DNA from: SKLM01 sp964542755
GTDB taxonomy: Bacteria > Chloroflexota > Anaerolineae > B4-G1
DNA length: 64,000 nt
Direction of reading: 5' to 3'
NCBI GenBank assembly: GCA_964542755.1
Contig: CAZIWL010000005.1
Coordinates: 1 to 64,000 of the forward strand
Shown: positions 1-9,555 of the stretch, in pieces
Layout: each line of letters opens with the position of its first letter
Position numbering within the stretch: the stretch's first letter is position 1
The notes under the pieces: model-generated
What the model saw: only the letters and a program-made list of their open reading frames with translations
What the model was told of the DNA's origin: nothing
The model's database searches: none
Made by a program: the position numbers and the translations under genes

Positions 1-56
1 CCGGCGCCAAACGTCTCCAACCGACAACGATCTCCGCGACAAAACGTTAGCGCACC
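1..56. repeat. Partial copy A of the dispersed inverted-repeat element
   Basis: This is the right-hand part of a repeat found five times in the window; the rest lies beyond the window edge. It shares the block around CTCCGCGACA and the terminal inverted-repeat arm ending GTTAGCGCACC with the copies near 22.6, 37.7 and 63.2 kb. The end of the arm lies 17 bp from the -35 box at 74. Confidence 0.8.
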
Positions 57-73
57 CAACGTCGGGGGTGAAC

Positions 74-102
74 TTGACAAACTATAAGGGATATGTAAGA
101 AT
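74..102 (+). promoter_or_regulatory. Sigma-70-type promoter for the hdr-mvh operon
   Basis: TTGACA at 74-79 is followed after 16-17 bases by TAAGAAT. It is the only good promoter seen upstream of hdrC and would give an mRNA leader of nearly 390 bases. The stretch 110-496 holds no convincing gene; the short open frames in it have no ribosome site or recognisable product. Confidence 0.6.
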
Positions 103-496
103 CACGCGGGCTTATCCTATGTGTCGCAAGCACTGCAGCGTTGCTCCCTGATGCATCTAGAAAGTGCGTAGATGACAGTTATCCGTCGGTACCTCGGGAC
201 AGAGGTGAGTTGGGCACCCTCGAGAGTTCGTCTCACTGGTCTTTCTCGGGTCCATTATCTAGAGGCAAATGTCGGGTCTCTCGGCATGAACATGAGGCCT
301 CCCCTCGTTGCTTCCCTCTACCGACGGTCTCCAATCGCTGCGGCACGTATCCCGTCTGTGCGGACCCAAGGGTGGGTCTCTTCCCCTCCGCACACCCCTA
401 CAATGCGGCACCTGCATGGCGCACACAAGCACGACCGCTTCACCGTGGGCTGCCCATTTGCCCAACCACCAACAACGAGAGAACAAGGAGGTACCT

Positions 497-1075
497 GTGG
501 CTGTACCGGACGTAATTGATCTAACCAAGCCAGGGAGAGATCCCACCTTCACCGATCGTCTCGGGAGGGATGGCAAGCTGCTGCATCGCTGTATCCAGTG
601 TGGCACGTGCACCGCTTCGTGCCCGGCGTCAGAGGCTATGGACCTCTCCCCGCGTCAGATGTGGCGCATGGTGCAGCTGGGGCTGGTGGACGAGGTGCTA
701 AACAGCAAGACGATGTGGCTGTGCAGCCTCTGCTACGAGTGCCAGGTGCGCTGTCCCCGTGGCATTCCACTGACTGAGACCATCACGCACCTCAAGCAAA
801 CGGCCATGAAAGAGGGTACGGTTTCATCGCGTCAGAGTGAGGCCTTCTACGGGGCCTTTGCCGACGTGATGCGCCGTTACGGTCGGAACCGCGAGATGGA
901 GTTCATGGTGCGATATTTCCTGCAAGGCAATCCGCTCACTGCCTTCAAGTTCGTCCGCATGGGGGCGATGATGATGATGCGCGGCAAAGTGCACCCCGAG
1001 TTGCCCGTAGACCGTGAGGGCCGTTCGCTGGAGAAACTCTTTGCGCGGGTGGCCGAACTGGAGGCTGAGGCATGA
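497..1075 (+). CDS. hdrC: Heterodisulfide reductase subunit C-like Fe-S protein
   Basis: A 192-residue protein with two [4Fe-4S] motifs, CIQCGTCTASCP near residue 35 and CSLCYECQVRCP near residue 80, as in HdrC. The family passes electrons between HdrA and the HdrB active site in the cytoplasm. I place the start at GTG 497, six bases after a strong AAGGAGG, rather than at an in-frame ATG at 308, because the upstream residues look non-coding and the HdrC homology begins just after 497. The stop overlaps the hdrB start by ATGA, so the two are translationally coupled. In bacteria without coenzyme M the HdrBC substrate is usually unknown, so the disulfide acceptor here cannot be named. Confidence 0.9.
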   Translation: MAVPDVIDLTKPGRDPTFTDRLGRDGKLLHRCIQCGTCTASCPASEAMDLSPRQMWRMVQLGLVDEVLNSKTMWLCSLCYECQVRCPRGIPLTETITHLKQTAMKEGTVSSRQSEAFYGAFADVMRRYGRNREMEFMVRYFLQGNPLTAFKFVRMGAMMMMRGKVHPELPVDREGRSLEKLFARVAELEAEA

Positions 1076-1938
1076 AGTACCTGTTCTATCCTGGATGTTC
1101 GATGGACACCTCGGCGTTGGAGTACAAGCGCTCGACTCAGGCAGTCTTCGAGGCCCTCGGGGCGGAACTCGAGGAGATCTCCGACTGGACCTGCTGTGGA
1201 GCCAGCGCAGCTTCGGTGGCGAGTGATCTGTTAGGCTACGTTCTGCCGGCTCGCAACCTGGCCCTCGCCGAGCAGATTGATGAAGATCTGACGATCGTGG
1301 CGGGGTGCAGTGCGTGCTACACCAACTTCCGTCGGACGCAAGAGGCGGCGAGCGAAGACCGGGCGCTGCACGAGCAGATCAACCGAGCCTTGGAGGTGGA
1401 GGACCTGACCTACCGGGGCAAGGCGCAGGTTCGTCACTTGATGGACGTGCTGGCTAACGACTTCTCGCCCGAGGAAATACGGGCACACGTCAAACGTCCC
1501 CTCGAGGGCCTGGCGGTCGCCCCATACTACGGCTGCCAGACCGTGCGCCCATTCAGTCCGTACGACGACGACGAGGCCCCGACGTCAATGCTGCCCGTTC
1601 TGGACGCTTTGGGGGTCACCATCAAGCGTCACAATCGGGAGGCGAGCTGTTGCGGAACCTCGCTGCTGATGACCAAGCAGGACGCGGGCCTGCACATGGT
1701 GGCGGAAGTCCTTGACGCCTGTGCAGGAGCCGACTGTATGGCGACCGTCTGTCCCATGTGCCAGCTGAACATGGAGGGTTATCAGGACAAAGTCTCCAAA
1801 CTGCTGGGGCGTCGAGTGAACCTACCCATCCTGTTCCTGCCTCAACTGATGGCGCTGGCCTTTGGACTGCCCGATGACGTGACGATGTTCGAGAGACACA
1901 TGGTGCCATTCAAGCCCGTACTTTCACGCTTGCAGTAA
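1072..1938 (+). CDS. hdrB: Heterodisulfide reductase subunit B-like protein
   Basis: A 288-residue protein with two CCG-domain cysteine clusters: YPGCSMDTS with CCGASAAS in the first half, and YYGCQ, CCGTS and CPMCQLN in the second. In HdrB these ligate the non-cubane [4Fe-4S] clusters that reduce the disulfide substrate. It overlaps hdrC by four bases and is followed by hdrA after about 116 bases. The length and both motifs are normal for the family. The physiological substrate in this organism is not shown by the sequence. Confidence 0.9.
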   Translation: MKYLFYPGCSMDTSALEYKRSTQAVFEALGAELEEISDWTCCGASAASVASDLLGYVLPARNLALAEQIDEDLTIVAGCSACYTNFRRTQEAASEDRALHEQINRALEVEDLTYRGKAQVRHLMDVLANDFSPEEIRAHVKRPLEGLAVAPYYGCQTVRPFSPYDDDEAPTSMLPVLDALGVTIKRHNREASCCGTSLLMTKQDAGLHMVAEVLDACAGADCMATVCPMCQLNMEGYQDKVSKLLGRRVNLPILFLPQLMALAFGLPDDVTMFERHMVPFKPVLSRLQ

Positions 1939-2054
1939 GCTGCCTCGGCGGCAGCTGCCCAGGCGCTCGGGCCACGCCGGCCCCTGCGTTGAGCGGGATG
2001 AGAGTGACAAAAGGCGACTAGAGACCTTTGGCGTTACTGCTGGGAGGAATGATC

Positions 2055-5000
2055 ATGGAAGAACCTAGGATTGGCGTATTCGTTTGCGACTGCGGCATCA
2101 ACATCGCCTCCAAGGTTGACGTAGCGGAGGTGGTGCGTTTTGCCAGTCGCTTGCCGAACGTGACCGTGGCTCGAGAGAATAAGTACACGTGTTCCGAGAC
2201 TGGTCAGAACCTGATCAAAGATGACATCAAGGAGTTCGATCTCAATCGCGTGGTCGTGGCTTCCTGTACACCCCGGATGCACGAGACCACGTTCCAGGAG
2301 ACCGTTTCCGAAGCTGGGCTCAACCCCTACTACTTCGGGATGGCAAACATCCGCGAGCACTGCTCTTGGGTGGTCCCGGACCCGGCTGAGGCCACAGCTA
2401 AGGCCAAGCGTCTGGTCAGCTCCATGGTGTCGCGTGTGGCTTACCAGGAAGCGCTCGAGCCGCGGGTTGAGCCGGTTACCAGGTCGGCGCTCGTGGTGGG
2501 TGGAGGCATCGCCGGTATGCAGGCGGCGTTGACCGTTGCCGACGCGGGCTATCCAGTCTATCTGGTTGAGCGCGAGTCGACCATCGGCGGCCATATGGTC
2601 CAGCTCGACAAGACGTTCCCTACCCTCGACTGTAGCATATGAATCATCGGGCCCAAAATGATGGATGTCGGTCGACATCCGAACATCACACTGTTGAGCT
2701 ACAGCGAGGTCGAATCTGTATCTGGATACGTCGGCAACTTCGACGTGCAAGTGCGGCGCAAGGCGCGCTATGTGGATGAGGATGCCTGCACGTCCTGCGG
2801 CGAGTGCCTCGATGTATGTCCCATCCACGTAGAAGATGCATTCAACGAGGGGCTGAGTGAGCGTCCTGCCATCTACCGGGCATTCGCTCAGGCGATCCCG
2901 TCCACGTACGTCATTGACAAGTTGGGCGTGGCCCCCTGCCGAAGCGCGTGCCCGACGGATCAGCGCGCTCAGGGGTACATCGCCCTCATTCGTGAGGGAC
3001 GCTTCGCCGACGCTTTCCGGACCATCAAAGAGGACAACCCGTTCCCCTCTGTCTGTGGTCGCGTCTGCAACCACGTCTGCGAGGATGACTGTTCGCGTGG
3101 CAAGGTTGATGAACCGGTCAACATCATGCGGCTCAAGCATTTTGTCACCGAGTGGGCTTACGACCATCCGGAGGAAGTAGCCAAAGCCTTCGAGCCCAAG
3201 ATCGACTCCGAGGCGGAGGAGCCCGAGCCGACAGGGAAGAAGGTGGCGGTCGTGGGCGCCGGGCCGGCGGGCCTGACCGCGGCCCAGGATCTGGTGCGGA
3301 AGGGCCATGAAGTGACTGTGTTTGAGGCCCTCCCAGTCGCGGGCGGCATGATGCGGGTCGGCATTCCCGACTACCGGCTGTCCCCGGAGGCGCTGCAGCG
3401 CGACATCGACGCCATCCTTGACATGGGCGTCGAACTCAAGCTGAACCATCCCGTCGATGACGTGATGGAGCTTAAGAAGAATGGGTACGACGCGGTCTTC
3501 CTGGGCATCGGCGCCCACCGTGGTGTCAAGGTGCCCATCGAGGGCGTTGAACTGGGCCAGTCGATCACCGCTGTTGACTTCTTGCGCGATGCAAACCTCG
3601 GGCACTACCCGGATCTCATCGGCAAGAAGGTCGTCGTCCTCGGCGGCGGCGACGTGGCTATGGACGCTGCTTGCACGGCTCTGCGTATCGGCACCATCCA
3701 GGCCGAGAAACGCGGTGGAGACAAACCTGAGGTGCGCGTCGCGTATCGCCGCACCGCTGAACAGATGCCGGCACAGGAGGGCGAGTTCCGTCAGGCCCAG
3801 GAGGAGGGCGTCATCTTCGACTGGCTGGTATCGCCGTGTGAGGTTGTGGGCGACGAGGAGGACAACGTCTGCAACCTGCGCTGCGAGCGCATGGAGCTAG
3901 GCGAGCCTGATGAGAGCGGACGCCGCCGTCCAGTCGCTGTGGAAGGGTCGGAGTTCCTGATGGACGCCGAGTACGTAATCTGGGCCATTGGTGCCAAGCC
4001 GAATCCGGTCTGTCTGTCGGACGCGGTCGAATGCACGCTTAAGGACACGGTGGTCGTCGACGAGGATACGATGATGACCAGCGCCAACGGCGTGTTTGCG
4101 GCCGGTGACGCAGTGACAGGTATGGCCTTCGTGGTGGACGCCATCGGCGCGGCTCACAAGGCCGCAAAAGCCATGGACGCCTACCTACGGGATGACCCCA
4201 TGCCTGGTCCTGAGCCGGAACTCCCGGTGGCCGAATTGACGGAAGAGATGATCGCCGAGAGGCGAGCTGCTGGACAGATCGCGGACGCCCCACGCGTTTG
4301 CGTGCCGGAGTTGGGGGTCGATGAGCGCGTGGAGAGCTGGGCTGAGGTATGCGGCGTGCTGACGGAAGAGCAGGCGATCGCTGAGGCGATGCGCTGCCTC
4401 CAGTGCGGCGTCTGCTCCGAGTGTAACCAGTGCGTCCACGTCTGTGGCCCTCAGGCGATTAATCATCAGATGACGGACGAGATTCTGGACTTGAACGTGG
4501 GCGGCGTCGTCGTGGCAACGGGGTTCGACATGTGGGATCCGCACCAGTTGCCTCAGTACTCCTACGGGAAGTCTCCGAACATTCTTACAGGTATGGAGTT
4601 TGAGCGGCTCTCCAGTGCTGGCGGGCCGACCGGCGGCGAGATTCTAACCGCCGAGGGCAAGGAGCCGGAGCGGGTGGCCATTATCCACTGTGTGGGCAGC
4701 CGTGACCATAATGCTCACAAGTACTGCTCCCGCTTCTGCTGCATGTATTCGCTGAAGCAGGCCCACCTCGTACGGGATAAGACCGGGGCCGACGTCTATG
4801 AGTTCTACATGGACATGCGGACCTTCGGGAAGGGCTATGAGGAGTTCTACGAGCGGCTGCAGGAGGAGGAGATCACCTTCGTGCGTGGCCGTGGCGCTGA
4901 GGTCGAGGTGCTTGACGACGGTCAGCTGCGCGTGAAGGGTGAGGACGCCGATCTGGGTCGCGTCGTGAAAGCTGACGTGGACATGGTGATCCTGAGCACG

Positions 5001-5519
5001 GCCATCGAGGCACCGGAGGGCGCAGATCGTATCGCTTCATTGTTTGGCCTTGGGCGCTCTGAGGACGGGTTCTTCGCCGAGGCGCACCCGAAGCTGCGGC
5101 CGGTGGAGACGAACACCGAGGGCGTTTTCCTGGCCGGAAATGCCCAGGGTCCCAAGGACGTGCCCGACACGGTCGGACAGGCAGGTGCAGCGGCATCCAT
5201 GACACTGGCTCTTCTCGACAAGGGCGAAGTCGTGATCTCGCCGCAGGTCGCTCTGGTCGACGAGGAGCTATGTTCGGCCTGCAAGACCTGTATCTCACTC
5301 TGCCCCTACGATGCCATCAGCTTCATCGAGGAGGAGAACGTGGCCAGGGTGAACGAGGCGCTGTGCAAGGGATGCGGTACGTGTGCGGCGGCTTGTCCCG
5401 CTCATGCCATCACGGCCAAGCACTTCACCACGCAGCAGATGCTTGCTCAGATCGAGGGTCTGTTCCGTATGCCCGAGGAGGAACCGGTTGAGCTTGAAGG
5501 GGAGAGGGTAAGAGCATGA
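2055..5519 (+). CDS. hdrA: HdrA with GltD-like domain, probable selenoprotein (UGA 2640-2642)
   Basis: Two consecutive open frames in the same phase are separated by a single TGA. Upstream ends in TFPTLDCSI and downstream continues IIGPKMMDVGRHPNI, exactly across the HdrA segment that normally carries a second conserved Cys. Read as Sec196, the product is 1154 residues. Domains: HdrA N-terminal part and FAD motif VVGGGIAGMQAA (about 1-195), ferredoxin motif CTSCGECLDVCP near 245, a GltD-like module (about 290-770) with CRSACPTD, GAGPAGLTAAQ and a second dinucleotide fold GGGDVAMDAA, then CGVCSECNQC, the HdrA C-terminal half, and two ferredoxin motifs CSACKTCISLCP and CKGCGTCAAACP near 1074 and 1104. 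Start ATG 2055 has GGGAGG upstream. The alternative is a pseudogene or sequencing error at one codon. Role: FAD site of electron bifurcation with MvhADG, and probably NAD(P)H exchange through the GltD part. Confidence 0.85.
2640..2688 (+). promoter_or_regulatory. UGA codon plus SECIS-like hairpin in hdrA
   Basis: Starting 20 bases after the TGA, GGATGTC (2663-2669) pairs perfectly with GACATCC (2674-2680) around a GGTC loop (2670-2673). TGAT 2659-2662 can pair with ATCA 2685-2688 as a lower stem with a four-base bulge. The apical GGUC matches the loop of the E. coli fdhF SECIS. The loop lies 27 bases past the UGA, inside the usual bacterial range. The pairing is seen directly; SelB binding is inference. 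Confidence 0.65.
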
Positions 5520-5962
5520 GCAACAACGGGAATGGGTTTGAACCGCGAATTGTTGGCTTTCTCTGCAACTGGTGCACCTATGCCGCTGCAGACACAGCGG
5601 GGGTGAGCCGGATGAAACAGGCGGCCAATGTAGACATCATCCGCGTGATGTGCTCAGGACGCGTCGAACCATCCTTCATCCTGAAGGCTTTCACGGAAGG
5701 AGCCGACGGGGTGATCGTGTCTGGCTGTCATCCGCCTGGCGATTGCCACTATGACTCAGGCAACTTCAAGACTTTCCGCCGGATGCCGATGATGGAGGCC
5801 TTACTGGAGCAGTACGGCATTGAGAAAGGGCGCTTCCACTGGGGATGGATCTCCGGCGCGGAGGCGCCCAAGTGGGCGAAGCTGGTGAACGAGTTTACTG
5901 AACAGGTGCGCAGCTTAGGGCCGCTGGATTGGAAGCGGCAGCTGCGGAGCAAGGAGGACTAG
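5516..5962 (+). CDS. mvhD: MvhD/FrhD-type hydrogenase iron-sulfur subunit
   Basis: A 148-residue MvhD family protein with the cysteine motifs FLCNWC, VMCSGR and SGCHPPGDCHY that bind its [2Fe-2S] cluster. It links the NiFe hydrogenase MvhAG to HdrA. The start overlaps the hdrA stop by ATGA and mvhG follows four bases after its stop, so it is part of one transcript. Archaeal homologues sometimes carry selenocysteine; here all sites are cysteine codons. Length is normal. Confidence 0.9.
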   Translation: MSNNGNGFEPRIVGFLCNWCTYAAADTAGVSRMKQAANVDIIRVMCSGRVEPSFILKAFTEGADGVIVSGCHPPGDCHYDSGNFKTFRRMPMMEALLEQYGIEKGRFHWGWISGAEAPKWAKLVNEFTEQVRSLGPLDWKRQLRSKED

Positions 5963-5966
5963 GACG

Positions 5967-6944
5967 ATGGCAGATAACGGAAAACTGAAGCTAGGACTCT
6001 ACTGGGCCGCTTCCTGTGGTGGGTGTGAGATTGCCATCGTTGAGCTTCGAGAGAAGATACTAGATCTAGACGCCGCGGCCGATATTCTCTTCTGGCCGTG
6101 CGCCATGGACTTCAAGTACAAAGACGTTGAGGCAATGCCCGATGGGCATATGGACGTGGTCCTCTTCAACGGCGCCATCCGCAACAGCGAGAACGAGGAG
6201 ATGGCGCACCTGCTGCGCGAGAAGTCAAAGGTCCTGGTGGCCTTCGGCTCTTGCGCTCACGAGGGCTGCATCCCGGGGCTGGGCAACATGTTCGACCGGC
6301 AGTCCATCTTCAACCGCGTCTACCTGGAAACCCCTTCGACGGACAACCCGGAGAGCATTATGCCCCAGACGTCCTATCAGATGCCTGAGGGCGAGGTCCA
6401 CATCCCGACTATGTACAACACGGTTAAGACGCTGGGCCAGGTCGAGGACGTCGACTACTTCGTGCCGGGCTGCCCGCCTCAAGCCCCGCAGATCTGGGCC
6501 GTTGTTGAGGCCATACTCGGCGGCAATTTGCCGCCCAAGGGCAGCGTGGTTGGGGCCAGCCCTGACAAGACGGTCTGTGACGAGTGCAAGTACAACCGCG
6601 AGGAGAAGCGGGTGTCGAAGTTCTACCGTCCGCATGAGATCATCGCGGAGGATCGGTGTCTTTTCGATCAAGGCATCATCTGCTCTGGACCGGCGACGCG
6701 CGCTGGATGTGGTGCACTCTGCACGGAAGTCGGTATGCCCTGCCGGGGATGCTACGGGCCTGCGCCCAATGTCGTAGATCAGGGTGCAGCTCTTCTTTCG
6801 GCGGTCGCCTCGGTTGTAGATGCTGATACAGAAGAGGAAGCAGCCCGCATTGTGGCCGCTGTGGTCGACCCTGTCGGCACATTCTATCGGTTTGGCCTGC
6901 CGGCCTCGATGCTGCACCGTAAGAAGTTGGAGGAAGTCGAATGA
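5967..6944 (+). CDS. mvhG: F420-non-reducing-type NiFe hydrogenase small subunit
   Basis: A 325-residue protein with the small-subunit proximal cluster motif ASCGGCEIA near residue 15, GSCAHEGC near residue 95, GCPPQAPQ near residue 172, and a C-terminal ferredoxin-like region with ECKYNREEK, CSGPATRAGCG and CRGCYG. There is no twin-arginine leader, so the enzyme is cytoplasmic, as expected of group 3c. An SD (AGGAGG) precedes the ATG. It overlaps the mvhA start by four bases. With MvhA it oxidises or evolves H2 and exchanges electrons with HdrA through MvhD. Confidence 0.92.
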   Translation: MADNGKLKLGLYWAASCGGCEIAIVELREKILDLDAAADILFWPCAMDFKYKDVEAMPDGHMDVVLFNGAIRNSENEEMAHLLREKSKVLVAFGSCAHEGCIPGLGNMFDRQSIFNRVYLETPSTDNPESIMPQTSYQMPEGEVHIPTMYNTVKTLGQVEDVDYFVPGCPPQAPQIWAVVEAILGGNLPPKGSVVGASPDKTVCDECKYNREEKRVSKFYRPHEIIAEDRCLFDQGIICSGPATRAGCGALCTEVGMPCRGCYGPAPNVVDQGAALLSAVASVVDADTEEEAARIVAAVVDPVGTFYRFGLPASMLHRKKLEEVE

Positions 6945-8407
6945 AGAAGATCAGTATTGACCCTATCACAAGGCTTGAGGGCCACGGCAAGATCGACATT
7001 TTCCTCGACGATGAGGGCAACGTCGCGAATGCCTACCTGGTGGTCCCCGAGCTCCGAGGATTCGAGAAGTTTTCCGAAGGACGACCGGTAGAGGAGCTTC
7101 CGCGGATTACGCCGCGTATCTGCGGCGTCTGTCCGGAGGCACATCTCATGGCGTCCGCCAAGGCGTGCGACGCCGTCTACAACGTAGAGGTGCCGCCGGC
7201 GGGCAAGCTGCTCCGTGAGCTCCTATATTCCGCTTTCTACGTCGCTGACCACACCGTGCACTTCTACATCCTGGCGGCTCCTGATTTCGTCGTTGGGCCC
7301 GAGGCGGCTCCCGCCGAGCGCAACATCCTCGGCCTGATCCACAAGGTGGGTGTGGAGACCGGGACGGTCGTCATCGAGTCCCGTGGAAAGGCCATGGACA
7401 TCGTTGGGATGCTGGGGGGCAAGACGATTCACCCTATCAGTGCCCTGCCTGGCGGCATGAGCAAGGCCATCAACGAAGAGGAGCGGGCCCAGATTGAGGC
7501 CTGGGGTCACGAGCTGGTGGAGTTTGGCCAGTTCGGCCTCCAACTCTTCCACGACGTGGTTCTGGGGAACGACGAATACCGGGAGCTGATCCTCTCAGAC
7601 GCCTTCACTACGCCGATGTACTATATGGGGTTGGTGGATGAGGACAACCACGTCAATTTCTACGACGGGAAGGTGCGCGTCGTGGATCCCGAGGGCAACG
7701 AGTTCGTCAAGTACGATCCGGATCAGTACCTGGACGTCGTCTCCGAGCACGTTGAGCCCTGGACGTATCTTAAGTTCCCCTTCCTCAAGGACGTGGGGTG
7801 GAAGGGGTTCACGACGGGCATGGACAGCGGGGTCTACCAGGCCACACCGCTATCCCGTCTCAACGCCGCCGACGGTATGGCGACGCCGAAGGCCCAGGAG
7901 GCCTACGAGGAGTTCTACGAAACCTTGGGCGGCAAACCGGTGCACGGCACGTTGGCTACGCACTGGGCCCGACTGATTGAGCTGCTCTACGCGGCCGAGC
8001 GTCTCGTCGAGTTGGCAACCGATCCCCGGGTCACCGATCCAGAGGTGCGAGCCATACCTACCGAGGTGCCGCACGAGGGCGTGGGTATTGTCGAGGCTCC
8101 ACGCGGCACGCTAACCCACCACTACATCACGGATGAGAACGGCATCGTCGAGAAGTGTAACTTGATCGTCGGCACGACGAACAACTACGCGCCGATGTCC
8201 ATCTCCATCAAGAAAGCGGCTAAGGCGCTGATCCACAATGGAGAGGTTCGCGAGGGCCTTCTGAACAAGGTGGAGATGGCCTTCCGGTCCTACGATCCTT
8301 GCTTGGGCTGCGCGACGCATACGCTGCCGGGTCAGACGCCGCTACAGGTGCGCATCCGCGATGAGGACGGAGAGGTCGTGGAGGTGCTGGAGCAGAACAT
8401 AGACTGA
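6941..8407 (+). CDS. mvhA: F420-non-reducing-type NiFe hydrogenase large subunit
   Basis: A 488-residue NiFe large subunit. The N-terminal nickel ligands are in RICGVCPEAH and the C-terminal ones in DPCLGCATH. After that histidine a tail of about 28 residues remains, the peptide normally removed by an endopeptidase once nickel is inserted; a candidate protease is encoded at 8779. Both ligand pairs are cysteine, with no selenocysteine. It closes the hdrCBA-mvhDGA operon, and the hairpin at 8522-8585 is a likely terminator. The subunit belongs to the cytoplasmic group 3 hydrogenases, consistent with flavin-based bifurcation in the Mvh-Hdr complex. Confidence 0.93.
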   Translation: MKKISIDPITRLEGHGKIDIFLDDEGNVANAYLVVPELRGFEKFSEGRPVEELPRITPRICGVCPEAHLMASAKACDAVYNVEVPPAGKLLRELLYSAFYVADHTVHFYILAAPDFVVGPEAAPAERNILGLIHKVGVETGTVVIESRGKAMDIVGMLGGKTIHPISALPGGMSKAINEEERAQIEAWGHELVEFGQFGLQLFHDVVLGNDEYRELILSDAFTTPMYYMGLVDEDNHVNFYDGKVRVVDPEGNEFVKYDPDQYLDVVSEHVEPWTYLKFPFLKDVGWKGFTTGMDSGVYQATPLSRLNAADGMATPKAQEAYEEFYETLGGKPVHGTLATHWARLIELLYAAERLVELATDPRVTDPEVRAIPTEVPHEGVGIVEAPRGTLTHHYITDENGIVEKCNLIVGTTNNYAPMSISIKKAAKALIHNGEVREGLLNKVEMAFRSYDPCLGCATHTLPGQTPLQVRIRDEDGEVVEVLEQNID

Positions 8408-8521
8408 CGCACCCGGTCCTTGACGGTGAGTGCGCTTGGATTGGATACTCACGTAGGCCGGAGCAGCGCACTGCTCGGGCTGTTTCGGCCAGGTTAACTC
8501 ACCTCCTAACAGTTCCTGGAA

Positions 8522-8585
8522 GGGTAGGCTGGCGATCTGCAGGGTGAAGGTATGATGGACCTGCAGGCCCCGGTCTACCCTTTTT
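8522..8585 (+). terminator. Probable rho-independent terminator after mvhA
   Basis: GGGTAG (8522-8527) pairs with CTACCC (8575-8580), with an inner CTGCAGG/CCTGCAG stem, and is followed directly by TTTTT. The rest of the 8408-8778 gap shows no gene. Confidence 0.55.
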
Positions 8586-8778
8586 CGCGGCTGTTAGCGC
8601 CACCATGGACCGCGGTTCTGGGTGACGCAAGTAGCTGGACGGGCTGGGCGTCGGGGAGGCTTGACAGGTTGCCGACGCGCACAGCTCCTCGGACGATGGC
8701 GGCTTCTCGGGTTTGGCGCTGAGTAGAGGGGCGTCTACGCTTTTCACCGTGTTGGCGGGGATGAGGCAGGAGAAGGAG

Positions 8779-9273
8779 ATGGCTTTGAAGACGCTGGTGC
8801 TGGGTATGGGCAACACCATTCTCTCGGACGATGGAGTAGGAATCTACGTCGTCCGAGAGCTGGCGGAGAGGCTTGAGCGGGAGGATGTCGATTTCGCCGA
8901 GGGCAGTGTGGGCGGCATGCGTATCCTCGACATCGTCGGAGGCTACAAACGGGTCATCATGGTTGATGCGATCCAGACCCGAGAGGGGAGACCGGGAGAG
9001 ATCTATCGGCTCACGCCTCAGCAATTCAGGCTCTCACTCCACGCCGGCTCATCCCACGATCTATCGCTGCCCGGCGCGCTGGTGTTTGGTCGAGCCATGG
9101 GACTGACGCTGCCTGAGGACGAGGATTTCGTAATCATCGCCGTCGAAGTTGAGGACGTGATAAACTTCTCCGAGGCGTGCACGCCGGCCGTCCAGGAGGC
9201 TATTCCTCGTGCCGTAGATACCGTGCTCGCCGAATTGGGGTCCGAGGAGGGCGCGGGCACCGGCTCCCCCTAG
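8779..9273 (+). CDS. Hydrogenase maturation protease (HyaD/HycI family)
   Basis: A 164-residue protein beginning VLGMGNTILSDDGVGIYV, the N-terminal signature of the M52 hydrogenase maturation proteases, with the conserved acidic nickel-sensing residues in the DDG segment and in VMVDA-like IMVDAIQ near residue 60. It would clip the C-terminal tail of MvhA after nickel insertion. ATG 8779 follows AGGAGAAGGAG; an in-frame ATG further upstream lacks an SD. It lies beyond the terminator at 8522, so it may have its own promoter, though none is obvious. The C-terminus (SEEGAGTGSP) is low-complexity. Confidence 0.88.
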   Translation: MALKTLVLGMGNTILSDDGVGIYVVRELAERLEREDVDFAEGSVGGMRILDIVGGYKRVIMVDAIQTREGRPGEIYRLTPQQFRLSLHAGSSHDLSLPGALVFGRAMGLTLPEDEDFVIIAVEVEDVINFSEACTPAVQEAIPRAVDTVLAELGSEEGAGTGSP

Positions 9274-9555
9274 CGAGAGGCAAACCTTGCCGCCGGCTCA
9301 TAAAGCGCTGCTGCCGCCCCAATCACTAGGAACCCCCACCGAAGAGGGCCAACCCACGCTCCGTGAGAGAGGGATCCGCCAGCCCTTCGACGCCTACTCC
9401 GACGCTAGCTGAACTCGTAAGCGTAGCGCTCCCAGTCGCCGACAGTCAGTGATCTGCATCACTTTGCCCGCCGGCGATCGTCAGCTTCTCTTCGGGACCG
9501 TTGCCGCACTTGACGAAAGCACACGTCCCCTTGCCGGAACCACGCCCTGCGACTC

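Noticed and set aside
300..496. Upstream extension of hdrC containing QCGTC-like residues near 400
   Set aside because: The resemblance to the real cluster motif covers only a few codons, the GTG at 497 has the SD, and the rest of the extension is not protein-like.
2034..3605. A 523-codon open frame on the minus strand opposite hdrA
   Set aside because: It is a composition shadow of hdrA, which has full motifs in the forward frame. The reverse frame has no ribosome site or domain.
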